Assembly (NCBI RefSeq): GCF_900115135.1
Contig: NZ_FOVK01000006.1
Span: forward strand, 1 to 64,000
DNA: 64,000 nt
DNA from: Proteiniclasticum ruminis
GTDB taxonomy: Bacteria > Bacillota > Clostridia > Clostridiales > Clostridiaceae
Direction: 5' to 3'
Positions within the stretch are counted from its first letter, which is position 1. The number at the start of each line of letters is the position of its first letter. Below are positions 1 to 8,972 of this stretch, in pieces. Under the pieces are notes generated by a model, which saw only the letters and a list, made by a program, of their open reading frames with translations, was not told where the DNA came from and ran no database searches. A program made the position numbers and the translations under genes.

Positions 1-779
1 CCATCTCCTGATAGATAGACTGTTCTAACTTTTTCCATATCATAGGTTTCTTCCAGATAATTGGCTACATCCAACCATAGAGACTCATTATCCGACAGAG
101 CGGTAAAATAGCGTTTATGGATCAGCTGATGGCGATTTTTGGATAAGGGCTTACGCCCTTCATGGACATACACAATCTTGGCGATGGTGGATTTTCCATG
201 CTGCAATGCAACATGATCCTCATCTGCTTCAATATAGAGCACAGAGGGCGTGCTATCCTTTCTGTCGGACATTTCCGCAGCCTCATTGGGGATAGGCTCT
301 CTGCCTTTTATGACGTTCATCACACTCATCTTGGAAGTTATTCCACTGTAGGACAAAGCATCGATCGTTTTCTGATATGACATAGACGTTGCATGTTCCA
401 TAATCCTAGCTTTCAAGCCTAAATCCATTCTCTCATGTGGAGTGAGTCCTACCTGGTCGTCAGACAGGTAAGCGTACGCTCCTGTCTGCTTATGGACATA
501 ATACGTCCTCCTGAAAGTGATTTCGCCTAAAACCGTATTGAGTGTCTTCTCGTCGCCATTTCTTTCCACATACCAGTCTTTCTTTCTGCTTTTGCTTTCT
601 TTGATTGCCTGATCCAGATTCTCCATGATTTCTTTTGCCACTAGGGCCGCTGTCTTTCTGAAATCCTCTTCCAATCTTGTTGTCATCTCACTGAAGTTTA
701 TCGTTCCAGCTAGAGCTCTATGAAGATTCTCCCCATAACTCCTAGTGATAATTTCCATAGCCTGTTGTATAATGTTCAT
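1..779 (-). CDS. ISLre2-family transposase (UPF0236), N-terminal part, cut by window edge
   Basis: An open frame reads leftwards from an ATG at 779 to the window edge without a stop, giving about 259 residues beginning MNIIQQAMEIITRSYGE. Recognisable family features are the N-terminal helical part (FRKTAALVAKEIMENLDQ), the segment ERNGDEKTLNTVLGEITFRR, and the catalytic-region start YIEADEDHVALQ. ISLre2 transposases are usually about 450-480 residues, so the C-terminal half lies outside. A GGGAGGA ribosome site sits 8-14 nt upstream. The IS terminal repeat should lie between 780 and about 960 but could not be located by eye. Whether the element is intact cannot be judged. Confidence 0.85.
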   Translation of the reverse strand, partial: MNIIQQAMEIITRSYGENLHRALAGTINFSEMTTRLEEDFRKTAALVAKEIMENLDQAIKESKSRKKDWYVERNGDEKTLNTVLGEITFRRTYYVHKQTGAYAYLSDDQVGLTPHERMDLGLKARIMEHATSMSYQKTIDALSYSGITSKMSVMNVIKGREPIPNEAAEMSDRKDSTPSVLYIEADEDHVALQHGKSTIAKIVYVHEGRKPLSKNRHQLIHKRYFTALSDNESLWLDVANYLEETYDMEKVRTVYLSGD

Positions 780-969
780 GAGAATAGTCCTCCCGAGTGT
801 GTTTTTTGGTTGCATATTAAGCATATCATACGGGGTTCTATTCTCTTTTATTTTTCCTACAATAATTTTACACTAGCCTGTTTACAGTATTTATTTTAAT
901 AAGCTGTTATCACTTTTCTTTGAATATTATTCCATTCTGAAATGCGTTCTGACAAGCGCATAACATTCT

Positions 970-1003
970 AAAAAAACAAGAAGCAGATGCCACGCACCTG
1001 CTC
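970..1003 (-). terminator. Rho-independent terminator after the sucrose genes
   Basis: On the minus strand GAGCAGGTGC, loop GTG and GCATCTGCTT form a hairpin (two G-U pairs) followed by CTTGTTTTTTT. It starts about 20 nt past the sucrose-6-phosphate hydrolase stop codon, so it ends the scrA-scrB transcript. Confidence 0.8.
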
Positions 1004-1025
1004 CGTATTAATATATCCCTTATTC

Positions 1026-2384
1026 TTAGCCTTTTTGAAATCCCGATATCTTCAGAGTCACTGTTTCTGAGCTTAGTAGAGAAACCATGCTATCTGAGGA
1101 ATCCTCAAAACACCTCAAGGAAAACACCTCTTCTCCTCCGTTGATAAAAATCTCCAAGGAGGTATGATCTCCGATGATTTTCAGATTTCTGAGCCCTCGG
1201 GGCAGCGGCACTTGCCGGATCTCTTTCTTTCCATCCAGCCAGGAGACTCTTTCCACTGTAAACCAGTGATCCTCCAGTTTCAGTTCCACATCAGATGATA
1301 CCCGGAGATGGATTCTTTGAGCCTCATTCTCATTGAGAACCTCCAGAAGAAATGATCCTTCTCTCCCAATCTTCAGATCCTTTCCGCTTACTGTGTTTTC
1401 TTCTCTGAAGAAACGCAGAAGCTCTGAAACGGGTGACTGCATGACTTTCCCCTCTGCATTCACTTGAAGTTCCCTCGGAATACTCAGGTGGTGGACCCAG
1501 CCATCTTTAAGTGTAGGCAAGGCTTCTTCCTTCTCCTTTTCCATGGTGCCCATCCACCCGAAAAGAAGAACTCTTCCATCGGGCATATCAAAGGTCTGGG
1601 GCGCATAAAACTCAAATCCACGGTCCAGTTCATCAAAAAAGTTTTCGTCTTTCTGGAATCTTTCAGATTCAAATCTTCCGGTATAGTAACCCGTCTGAAA
1701 AATATTTCTGAAGCGGTGTCCATCCTCCTGAAGGCCTTGAGGAGAAAAAAGAAACACATCTTTTTCTCCCAGCCTCACAAGATCCGGACATTCCCACATA
1801 TACCCCAGGTCCTCTCTCTTCGTGAGAAGGGAACCCAAAAACTGCCAGTTCTTAAGATCTTTGGACCTGTACAAAATGGTATCCCCCGTGAGATCCTCTC
1901 TCTGAGCCCCAAGAACCATATAGAACTCTCCGTTTTCTCCCCTAAAGACCTTCGGGTCCCTTACATGGGCAGTATATCCAGGAACTTCTCCAATGACCGG
2001 CCCCAGTTTTCTGAAGGTGAAGCCGTCCTCCGAGACAGCGGCACACTGATAGCTTTCCCGCTCTCCTTCTTCATTCTTCACATTTCCGGTATAGAACAGG
2101 TAGAGTTTTCCTTCATGAACCAAGGCGCTCCCTGAATAGCAGCCATTTTTGTCGTAGGGTTCATCCGGCAGAAGCGCCGGCTCATAATAGGTATAATGGA
2201 CAAAGTCTTCTGTCACCGCATGTCCCCAGGCTTTGTAGCTGTGGTCTGTCCCTTCTGTATTCCACTGGAAAAACACATGGGTCAGCCCATTAAAATGCAC
2301 GAGACCATTGGGGTCATTGAGAAGACCATGGGGAGGGAGCACATGGAAATCCATGGCTCCATTTTTCTGTATTTTGTTTTTCAT
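1026..2384 (-). CDS. scrB: Sucrose-6-phosphate hydrolase (glycoside hydrolase family 32)
   Basis: It hydrolyses sucrose 6-phosphate, delivered by the PTS, to glucose 6-phosphate and fructose in the cytoplasm. The GH32 motifs are present: NDPNG near the N-terminus, whose Asp is the family nucleophile, the RDPKVF segment carrying the transition-state Asp, and ECPDLV carrying the acid/base Glu. A five-bladed propeller is followed by a C-terminal beta-sandwich; the 452-residue length is normal. A start seven codons further upstream exists, but AGGAGG at 2391-2396 lies 6 nt before the ATG at 2384 and decides the start. The gene follows the sucrose PTS gene by 44 nt, so the two are one transcript. 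No signal peptide is seen. Confidence 0.93.
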   Translation of the reverse strand: MKNKIQKNGAMDFHVLPPHGLLNDPNGLVHFNGLTHVFFQWNTEGTDHSYKAWGHAVTEDFVHYTYYEPALLPDEPYDKNGCYSGSALVHEGKLYLFYTGNVKNEEGERESYQCAAVSEDGFTFRKLGPVIGEVPGYTAHVRDPKVFRGENGEFYMVLGAQREDLTGDTILYRSKDLKNWQFLGSLLTKREDLGYMWECPDLVRLGEKDVFLFSPQGLQEDGHRFRNIFQTGYYTGRFESERFQKDENFFDELDRGFEFYAPQTFDMPDGRVLLFGWMGTMEKEKEEALPTLKDGWVHHLSIPRELQVNAEGKVMQSPVSELLRFFREENTVSGKDLKIGREGSFLLEVLNENEAQRIHLRVSSDVELKLEDHWFTVERVSWLDGKKEIRQVPLPRGLRNLKIIGDHTSLEIFINGGEEVFSLRCFEDSSDSMVSLLSSETVTLKISGFQKG

Positions 2385-2428
2385 CTTTATCCTCCTTACA
2401 TCCATGATCCTCTATGCATCAGTTCCTA

Positions 2429-3808
2429 TCAGACATTGATTTCTTCAGAGATCTTCTTCGCCTGCAGTCTTACAAAGAAGAACGCACTGGCAAAAGCTGC
2501 AGCGATGACGATAAGGTACTGCACTAAAGCACCCACAGAGCTTGTGTACAGAAGAAGACCCGGAATGAAGGTGATTCCCATACCTGTAGCAGTCAGTCCA
2601 AAGATATAGGTTACAAGTCCGCCGATGGCTCCACCCAGAATACCAGAGATGAATATCTTCATGCTTCTCAGGTTCACTCCAAAAAGAAGCGGCTCTGTGA
2701 TGCCAAAGAGCGTGGAGGTGGTGGAAGAGATGGCATTGGTCTTCTTCAGCTTGTTCTTCATAAGAAGCGCTGCACTGATGGCTGCGCCAAACTGCCCCGC
2801 CATACTGGCAGTGCCAAGAGGGTTCAGCACGTTGGTGCCTGTGTCCGCCAGAAGCTGCAGCTCGAGGATAGAGAGAGAATGATGAAGACCTGTGATGACC
2901 AGCACCTGCTGAAGACCTGCGTAAATCATATAGCCGATACCAAGAGGCGCTTCAATAAGCATCAGAATAAAATCAGACACGTACACTTCCATCTGATGGG
3001 TGATGGGTCCTAAGATGAACAGCATCAGGAAAATGGTGACAGTGAGTGTCAGAAACGGTGTAACCACCAGGTCAATGAGCTGTGGCACCACTTTTCTGAG
3101 ATTCTTCTCAATCTTTGCCACCAGAAGTCCTGCAACGATGGCAGGAATGATGGAACCCTGATATCCAACAAGAGGAATGCTGATGCCAAGAAGGCTCACA
3201 TAAAGAGGTGATGCATCTCCTCCAGCCACAGCCCAGGCGTTGGGCAGCTGAGGCGCTACCATCATAAGACCCACAACAATACCGATGATGGGATTTCCGC
3301 CAAACTTCTTGGTGGCGCTATAGGCGATGAGCACAGGAAGGAACGCAAATGCTGTATCTGTCAGCATCTGGAACAGCATGAGCACAGTATCACTCATTTC
3401 CACACCAAGCTCCAGCAGCAGACCTCTCAGTCCCATAAGGAGCCCTGTGGTCACAAGAGCCGGAATAAGAGGAATCAGAATATCCGCAAGGGTTCTCACA
3501 ATCTTCTGTCCAGTGTTCATATTGGAGTAGACATCTTCCTTGAAGCTTGCAGCTTCTCCAGTGCCTTGGGTGGTTTGGAACTCCTGATATACTTCATTGA
3601 CCTTTCCTGTTCCAAAGATAAACTGATGCTGTCCGGTATTAAAGAAATACCCTTTGCTTCCCTCCACATTTTCTGCGAGGGCTTTGTCCACTTTGCTGTT
3701 GTCGTGCAGGATGATTCTGAGTCTTGTGGCGCAGTGTTCAAAATTTTTGATGTTTTCTTTTCCGCCTACGGCCTGCAGGATGTCTTGAATCGATTTTTCA
3801 TGTTTCAT
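2429..3808 (-). CDS. scrA: Sucrose-specific PTS transporter subunit IIBC
   Basis: A membrane permease that imports sucrose and phosphorylates it to sucrose 6-phosphate. Residues 1-85 form a IIB domain with the phospho-accepting Cys26 in the context HCATRLR; from about residue 100 an IIC domain follows with some ten hydrophobic segments and the conserved GITEPLLFGV motif. There is no IIA domain, as usual for ScrA/SacP proteins, so a glucose-type IIA encoded elsewhere must donate phosphate. Length (459) is typical. GGAGGAGG lies just upstream of the ATG. Operators for the adjacent LacI-type repressor lie upstream. Trehalose PTS proteins are similar, but the GH32 hydrolase and fructokinase neighbours favour sucrose. 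Confidence 0.9.
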   Translation of the reverse strand: MKHEKSIQDILQAVGGKENIKNFEHCATRLRIILHDNSKVDKALAENVEGSKGYFFNTGQHQFIFGTGKVNEVYQEFQTTQGTGEAASFKEDVYSNMNTGQKIVRTLADILIPLIPALVTTGLLMGLRGLLLELGVEMSDTVLMLFQMLTDTAFAFLPVLIAYSATKKFGGNPIIGIVVGLMMVAPQLPNAWAVAGGDASPLYVSLLGISIPLVGYQGSIIPAIVAGLLVAKIEKNLRKVVPQLIDLVVTPFLTLTVTIFLMLFILGPITHQMEVYVSDFILMLIEAPLGIGYMIYAGLQQVLVITGLHHSLSILELQLLADTGTNVLNPLGTASMAGQFGAAISAALLMKNKLKKTNAISSTTSTLFGITEPLLFGVNLRSMKIFISGILGGAIGGLVTYIFGLTATGMGITFIPGLLLYTSSVGALVQYLIVIAAAFASAFFFVRLQAKKISEEINV

Positions 3809-3862
3809 AAGATTTCCTCCTCCATCTTAGGGTAGCATAAAAGTGCGTGCAGTTTAAATATT

Positions 3863-3872
3863 GAACCGGTTC
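3863..3872. promoter_or_regulatory. Palindromic operator GAACCGGTTC, scrA-proximal
   Basis: A perfect 10-bp palindrome 55 nt upstream of the sucrose PTS start codon. CCGG-centred palindromes are typical targets of LacI-family sugar repressors. The same word recurs at 4048-4057 and, imperfectly, at 5219-5228, only in control regions of this locus. I infer it is bound by the adjacent repressor. The surrounding stretch 3809-4187 has no gene; it is AT-rich and holds this operator, a second copy and the repressor gene's terminator. No convincing -35/-10 pair could be fixed. Confidence 0.75.
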
Positions 3873-4047
3873 TTATAATTCTGGTAATTTCTGAAGATTG
3901 AGTTGAATTTTCATAGTAATCCTAAATCTATTTCTCATTTTACTTCTGTGTTCATTACAAAAATATCCTTCATAATCAACGGTTTTATTCTTCTTTTGTG
4001 CTATTTTATTTAAAATAAGTTCGTGATATAATTTTATCTGATAATTG

Positions 4048-4057
4048 GAACCGGTTC
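4048..4057. promoter_or_regulatory. Palindromic operator GAACCGGTTC, scrA-distal
   Basis: Second perfect copy of the decamer, 185 bp from the first. Two spaced operators in front of one promoter suggest cooperative or looping repression by a tetrameric or paired LacI-family protein. That is an inference; only the repeated words are seen. Confidence 0.75.
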
Positions 4058-4130
4058 TAATTTAGTTTTATTGTAGTGCATCTTTTTTCATTTGTAAAGG
4101 GTATCAGGCAAAATTAATAAAAAACTTTTA

Positions 4131-4169
4131 AAAATAAAAAATCACCCAAAACCTTTGAGTTTTAGGTGA
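4131..4169 (-). terminator. Rho-independent terminator after scrR
   Basis: On the minus strand TCACCTAAAAC, a 6-nt loop and GTTTTGGGTGA form an 11-bp stem with one G-U pair, followed by TTTTTTATTTTT. It lies 19 nt beyond the repressor stop codon, so scrR is transcribed separately from scrA-scrB. Confidence 0.88.
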
Positions 4170-4187
4170 AATGCTGTACCCCTCTAA

Positions 4188-5168
4188 TTAGAGCGCTTTC
4201 GTGGATTCCTTTGGGAGAAACTCTCCACTCAGAGCAATCTTCTTTGGAATTTCCTCTCCCTGCAGGAGCCTCAGAAGATTTTCCGCAGCGATTCTGCCCA
4301 TTTCTTTGTAGGCATACCGCACCGTCGTGATGGATGGTGTCACAAGATCCGTGATGGAGTACCCGCCAAAGCCGGAAATAGAGACATCCTCCGGTACTTT
4401 TCTCCCCAGGGTGATGCTGGCTTTATAAGCTGCCAGAGCAATGTTGTCTGTAGCGCAGAGGATATAGGTTTCTACTCTGTCTTTCAGGTATTCTTTCAGA
4501 AACCGGAAGGTTATATCAAAATTAAAATCAACCTCTTCTTCCTGCACATCGATGCCTTCTGCGTTTTTAAGGACATCCATGACGCCCTTTTTTCGGAGAA
4601 CCCCTACAGACTCGTCTTTCTCTGTGACCCCAAGATAGAGGATCTTCTTATGGCCAAGCCTCAAGGCATGTCTTCCCATGGCAGCTCCCGCTTCTTCCTC
4701 CTCATGGACGATGGCATAGGTGGCATCACTTCTCTGTCCTAGAAGAAGCACCGGGATCCCGATTTTTTCCATGGCTTCTTTATGGGCTCTCGTCACGTCT
4801 GTGGCAAGAAGAATGATCCCCGCCACCTTTTGCCTGGAGAGCGCATAGAGGTTCTCCACTTCCCTCTCCACATCCTGATCTGTATTTACGATGAGAAGCT
4901 GATAACTCTTTTCTCTTAAGCATCGGTCCACACTCTGAAGGATTTCATTTGTCGCATACGAGTTCAGCCTGGGAATGATGATGCCGATGAGATTGGACTG
5001 CTTCACTTTCAGGCTCTGGGCGAAGGTGTTTGGCACATATTCCGTTTCTTTGATGATCCGGTCCAGCGTTTCTTTTGTCCTTCTGCTGACAGACCCTCCA
5101 TTTAGATATCTGGAGACGGTGCTTTTTGCCACACCTGCAAGTTTAGCTATATCATTGATGGTCACCAT
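4188..5168 (-). CDS. scrR: LacI-family transcriptional repressor of the sucrose genes
   Basis: The N-terminal helix-turn-helix reads INDIAKLAGVAKSTVSRYLN, with the LacI hinge-type continuation, followed by a periplasmic-binding-protein-like effector domain to the end (ITTVRYAYKEMGRIAAENLL near the C-terminus). The frame stays open back to a TTG at 5216 inside the operator region, but the ATG at 5168 gives the usual N-terminus (MVTINDIA), a normal 326-residue length and an AGGGAAG ribosome site. It is divergent from the fructokinase gene and lies upstream of the sucrose PTS gene, with GAACCGGTTC operators in both control regions. The inducer is probably a phosphorylated or free sugar of the sucrose pathway; this is inferred. 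Confidence 0.88.
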   Translation of the reverse strand: MVTINDIAKLAGVAKSTVSRYLNGGSVSRRTKETLDRIIKETEYVPNTFAQSLKVKQSNLIGIIIPRLNSYATNEILQSVDRCLREKSYQLLIVNTDQDVEREVENLYALSRQKVAGIILLATDVTRAHKEAMEKIGIPVLLLGQRSDATYAIVHEEEEAGAAMGRHALRLGHKKILYLGVTEKDESVGVLRKKGVMDVLKNAEGIDVQEEEVDFNFDITFRFLKEYLKDRVETYILCATDNIALAAYKASITLGRKVPEDVSISGFGGYSITDLVTPSITTVRYAYKEMGRIAAENLLRLLQGEEIPKKIALSGEFLPKESTKAL

Positions 5169-5218
5169 GTCTTCTTCCCTGCCCTTTACCCTTTTCTTAT
5201 CTTCATCATACCACAAAG

Positions 5219-5265
5219 GAACCGGTCACAAAATGAGCTTTGAAAAATCACTGAAAACATTGACA
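5219..5265 (+). promoter_or_regulatory. Fructokinase control region: operator, cre-like site and -35
   Basis: GAACCGGTCA at 5219-5228 is a one-sided degenerate copy of the locus operator. TGAAAACATTGACA at 5252-5265 matches the CcpA cre consensus except for the central G, and its last six bases are a perfect -35 TTGACA. No good -10 hexamer is visible 16-18 nt downstream. The arrangement suggests repression by the LacI-type protein plus catabolite control, which is inference. Confidence 0.55.
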
Positions 5266-5328
5266 GAGTAGTAAACTTCACCCAAACTAAAAGAAAGCGA
5301 AAGAATAAAACATTTAGGAGGTATATTC

Positions 5329-6192
5329 ATGAGACTTGGCGCAATTGAAGCAGGAGGCACAAAATTTGTTCTGGCCGTCGGAAATGAGAAAGGAGAGATC
5401 TTTGAGAAGATTTCCATTCCTACCAGAACTCCAGAGGAAACCACGAAGGACGCTTTGAATTTTTTCAAAGATAAAAACCTTGATGCCCTTGGCATCGGAT
5501 GCTTTGGTCCACTGGAGCTGAACAAGGACAAGGAAAAATACGGATACATCACATCCACCCCAAAACCGCACTGGGGAGATTTTGATATTCTGGGCAGTCT
5601 GAAAAAAGGTCTGAATATCCCGGTGGAGATTGCCACAGATGTCAGCGGAGCTGCACTTGGGGAAATCACTTTCGGCGATTACGAAAAGGAGCATACACTC
5701 CTCTACATCACCGTAGGCACAGGCATCGGTGGAGGTTATGTCATTGATGGCAAAATCCATAACGGGATGCTTCATCCAGAGATGGGCCATATCATGATTC
5801 ATAAAAACCCCAAGGACACCTATGAAGGATTCTGCCCCTATCATAAAACCTGTTTGGAAGGCCTTGCCGCAGGCCCTGCCAATGAAGGAAGAACTGGCAT
5901 GAAAGGGATCGACATCCCAGAGGACCATGAGTCCTTTGATTTCATCGCAGAATATATGGCGGAAGCCCTCATGTCCTATATCCTGATTCTTTCTCCCACT
6001 AAGATTGTTCTGGGTGGTGGCGTCATGGGCAGAACCTATATGATCCCAAAAATCAGAGAAGTCCTTAAGGAAAAACTCAATGGCTATGTGAAGACAGACC
6101 AGATGGAGAACCTGGAGGAGTATATCGTAACCCCTTCTCTAGGGGTAGAATCCGGTATAAAAGGTGCCTTGGCACTGGCGCTCATGGCGTAG
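5329..6192 (+). CDS. scrK: Fructokinase, ROK family
   Basis: It phosphorylates the fructose released by sucrose-6-phosphate hydrolase to fructose 6-phosphate. The ROK ATP-binding start reads GAIEAGGTKF, the conserved GTGIGGGYV loop lies in the middle, and the zinc-site segment FCPYHKTCLEGLAAGPA matches ROK fructokinases (GmuE/YdhR type). Its 287 residues are normal for this group. AGGAGG lies 7 nt before the ATG. It is the only plus-strand gene in the window, divergent from the sucrose repressor, with an operator half-site and cre-like site ahead. A neighbouring glucokinase or allokinase function is less likely given the sucrose context. Confidence 0.9.
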   Translation: MRLGAIEAGGTKFVLAVGNEKGEIFEKISIPTRTPEETTKDALNFFKDKNLDALGIGCFGPLELNKDKEKYGYITSTPKPHWGDFDILGSLKKGLNIPVEIATDVSGAALGEITFGDYEKEHTLLYITVGTGIGGGYVIDGKIHNGMLHPEMGHIMIHKNPKDTYEGFCPYHKTCLEGLAAGPANEGRTGMKGIDIPEDHESFDFIAEYMAEALMSYILILSPTKIVLGGGVMGRTYMIPKIREVLKEKLNGYVKTDQMENLEEYIVTPSLGVESGIKGALALALMA

Positions 6193-6218
6193 CATGGCTA
6201 GTTTATGTTTTGATATAC

Positions 6219-6246
6219 AAAGGGAACGGATCACTCCGTTCCCTTT
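6219..6246. terminator. Shared hairpin between convergent fructokinase and alpha-mannosidase genes
   Basis: AAAGGGAACGGA, loop TCAC and TCCGTTCCCTTT form a perfect 12-bp stem between two convergent genes. Downstream U-runs are poor on both strands, so efficiency is uncertain, but position and symmetry suggest a bidirectional terminator. Confidence 0.7.
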
Positions 6247-6258
6247 ATGCTTTCATGA

Positions 6259-8919
6259 CTAATCGATGCTATATGTCTTAACCTCGCAAGGTTTAAGGGT
6301 GAACTCTGTCATCTCTGCTCTTGTCTCATCCAGTCTGACTTCACACAACTTCTTCTGTGACAACCCCTGGATGTCTAATTCCTCTACATTCCTACTTGAA
6401 GGGTTAAAGAATCTAATAAGTATATTGTCTTTCCCTTCAGCTTTTTTCACAGTAGATAGCACCACTCTACTGTTAGATTCAAGAAGACTTTTTGAATCAC
6501 TAAGCTTCTTCTCTCTAGGTATATTAAGCACAAAATAATTTGTATTATTCTTGAACTGCGCAGCCTGATAACCAATCACCGGGGTCAATATCTCTTTTGC
6601 AGTTTGGCTCATCACATGTTCCTTTACTGTTCCATTAAAGACCGTTACAGTGTAGGTAGCTGACAAACACTTACCTATCAGCGCGGCATCTGGTGTAGCA
6701 GATTTCGTTCCCGATTCTCTTCCTGGCCTGTCATTGAGGTTGTCCTTTCCTAGATACGGCGTTGAACGATAAACTGTCATTGCAATCTCATTATACTTGT
6801 CTCCTGTGACCTGATACTCTCTGACATTTTCTGTAAAGACAGCTACTGTATTTTCTTCATTACTAATACTAACAAACGACTGCATCGGTTCAATGGTTCT
6901 TGGTTTCTCATTCCAGCCATTTTCTTTCCAGTTTTCCACTTCCTCAAGATATACTGGTCTTTCGATTAGACCGAACTGCTGGTCAGCCACAGAGCACTTT
7001 GCCTCTATATCCGTATTCACTATTAACCTCATGCGGTGTTCGATAGCGGCATTCATCGTACTTAAATCGATGTGGATGTGTTCATCATTCTTTCTCAGCT
7101 CAATAGTTAACCGGATGGGTTGTCTTATATTTCTAATCCCCTCCGCCCTATTCAGCAGATTATATGGAAGATCCATATTAAGTTTCAACACTGCTCTACT
7201 TACAAGACCTGTTATTTCTGTCTCAATATTCTCTACTTCAAATTCTCTAATTGTCATATCCTTCTCAGGCTCTGAATAATCATAGGTATCCCCTTCGTCT
7301 CCTGAGTTCTCAAGTTTAAGAAAATCACTCCATTGCTTCAAGGCACGTTTGTCAAGTAGATCTATTTTCCCATCTGGATTAACTGAAATTTTGTAGAATT
7401 CATTTTCAAGGATACTTTTATCTATTAATAATCTTTCTTCATCTTCAGAGTCTTCTTCCACTTCTAAAACCGGGTTGATCTCATAAGTCTCATACCCTAG
7501 CGGAACCATATCTTTCACAAGTATCCGAACCTCAGCTTCATAAATCCTTATTTCTTCTTTATTCCACTGAGGATCACGGTCGTCATCTACTCCGATTTCC
7601 CGAACGGACTTAGCCCTAATTTCTTCGGTCACATTTTTTATGCTGATTACTTCATGAGACTGGAGTTCTCCCCTTCTATTTCGTACTTCAAATCGCTCAC
7701 AAGGTACAAAAAGAGTTAAAACAATATATCCATCTCTTCTGGATGGAAGCAAATTATACAGTTGGAACTGAAAGACGTTCTTTTCCTGAATATTCATTCC
7801 GATCTCCCGAAGCTTCAGCTCCATTAGGTCTTCAGCGAGATTTCTTGCAGTGATAAATCGGTGCTCGACATCCACATTCGTACGATCGGAGTTGCACATA
7901 CCGATGCTGTCATGTGCAGAATTATCCAACATGAGCTTCCAGATTTTCTCCATGAGCTTTTCTTCGTAGACAAATCCTGAAATATAAGCTAATGAACAGA
8001 TTGGTTCCAGAGAATTGACTATGAAATTCTCCAGGGTGTTGTTCATGGATTTGAGATCAGCCCTGGTAGAGAAAATACTCTTATGCACCCGACTATGTTG
8101 TCCCCATGTGAACTCTCCCTGATAAGTCATAAAGTCTGTATCGGATTCTTCCATACTTTTCATCACATTTTCAATCTGACCTATCACGATGTTCAGATCC
8201 TTTTTTAGATTCACTCCGCTTTTCACGATGTCAAAGAGATTCTTCCGAATAGGCTTCTGGTCTTCACCATTGAAAAGTATAAGAGTCCCTGTGGTGGAGC
8301 TCGGTCCTAGAAGCTCAATCATTTCATCCAGATACCGTTTCAAACCCTCTGTATCATTTGGAGGGTAGGCCATACTGCCATAATGATAGATGTTATGGGT
8401 GAACACCCTGGACCCGTCTTTTGATTCCCAGTAGAACTCTCTGTCTTTTGTTATGCTATCCGCGATTCCTCTTCTGAACATGGCATACCTGATTCCAAAA
8501 CCGTTATAAATCTGAGGCATCTGTTCAGACATCCCAAAAGAGTCAGGCAGATATCCTATCTCCATGCTGTGTCCGTATTCTCTAGCTTGCCTTGTACCAT
8601 AAAGTAGATTCCTAATGATACTTTCTCCAGATACCACCAGTGTGTCAGGCTGAGTATACCATGGCCCTGTCATCAGGCGTCTCTCCTTCACTAGTTTTTT
8701 TAGAGGTTCTAGCATATAAGGATGTAACGCAATGTAGTCCTCAAGAATAGATGTCTGACCGTCCAGAATGAATGAACCAATCTCTTCATCCTTCTCGAGA
8801 AACTCGATGATTTCATCAAAATCTTTGAGTGAGTATATCATAGACTTTGAGGAAGTAAAATACCATTCACGATCCCAATGAGTATGTGGAAATATTACAA
8901 TTTTCAACTTCTCTTTCAT
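6259..8919 (-). CDS. GH38 alpha-mannosidase, MngB-like
   Basis: A cytoplasmic glycosidase of 886 residues without signal peptide. The N-terminal GH38 zinc-site motif HTHWDREW is at residues 12-19, and LPDSFGMSEQMPQ carries the expected nucleophile Asp. The helical middle domain includes DNSAHDSIG, and the C-terminal half is the beta-rich mannosidase domain. GGAGGACAA precedes the ATG. It is the last gene after PTS IIA, IIB and IIC genes, the arrangement seen around E. coli MngB, which cleaves 2-O-(6-phospho-mannosyl)-glycerate. A phosphorylated alpha-mannoside is therefore the likely substrate, but the exact sugar cannot be read from the sequence. Confidence 0.9.
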   Translation of the reverse strand: MKEKLKIVIFPHTHWDREWYFTSSKSMIYSLKDFDEIIEFLEKDEEIGSFILDGQTSILEDYIALHPYMLEPLKKLVKERRLMTGPWYTQPDTLVVSGESIIRNLLYGTRQAREYGHSMEIGYLPDSFGMSEQMPQIYNGFGIRYAMFRRGIADSITKDREFYWESKDGSRVFTHNIYHYGSMAYPPNDTEGLKRYLDEMIELLGPSSTTGTLILFNGEDQKPIRKNLFDIVKSGVNLKKDLNIVIGQIENVMKSMEESDTDFMTYQGEFTWGQHSRVHKSIFSTRADLKSMNNTLENFIVNSLEPICSLAYISGFVYEEKLMEKIWKLMLDNSAHDSIGMCNSDRTNVDVEHRFITARNLAEDLMELKLREIGMNIQEKNVFQFQLYNLLPSRRDGYIVLTLFVPCERFEVRNRRGELQSHEVISIKNVTEEIRAKSVREIGVDDDRDPQWNKEEIRIYEAEVRILVKDMVPLGYETYEINPVLEVEEDSEDEERLLIDKSILENEFYKISVNPDGKIDLLDKRALKQWSDFLKLENSGDEGDTYDYSEPEKDMTIREFEVENIETEITGLVSRAVLKLNMDLPYNLLNRAEGIRNIRQPIRLTIELRKNDEHIHIDLSTMNAAIEHRMRLIVNTDIEAKCSVADQQFGLIERPVYLEEVENWKENGWNEKPRTIEPMQSFVSISNEENTVAVFTENVREYQVTGDKYNEIAMTVYRSTPYLGKDNLNDRPGRESGTKSATPDAALIGKCLSATYTVTVFNGTVKEHVMSQTAKEILTPVIGYQAAQFKNNTNYFVLNIPREKKLSDSKSLLESNSRVVLSTVKKAEGKDNILIRFFNPSSRNVEELDIQGLSQKKLCEVRLDETRAEMTEFTLKPCEVKTYSID

Positions 8920-8937
8920 TTGTCCTCCATAAAATCA

Positions 8938-8961
8938 TGAGGAACTGTCGCCAGCTCCTCA
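8938..8961 (-). other. Intercistronic hairpin between PTS IIC and alpha-mannosidase genes
   Basis: On the minus strand TGAGGAGCTG, loop GCGA and CAGTTCCTCA form a 10-bp stem with one G-U pair, capped by a GNRA tetraloop, starting within about a dozen bases of the IIC stop codon. Only a weak U-run follows. It may be an RNA-stabilising or partial-termination element that sets the transporter to enzyme ratio. Confidence 0.5.
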
Positions 8962-8972
8962 CAATCATCAGT

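Noticed and set aside
162-380. A 72-codon plus-strand frame near the left edge
   Set aside because: It lies opposite the transposase frame, which has clear family motifs.
1464-2135. A 223-codon plus-strand frame opposite the sucrose-6-phosphate hydrolase gene
   Set aside because: It is antisense to a gene with intact GH32 motifs; its translation shows no family features.
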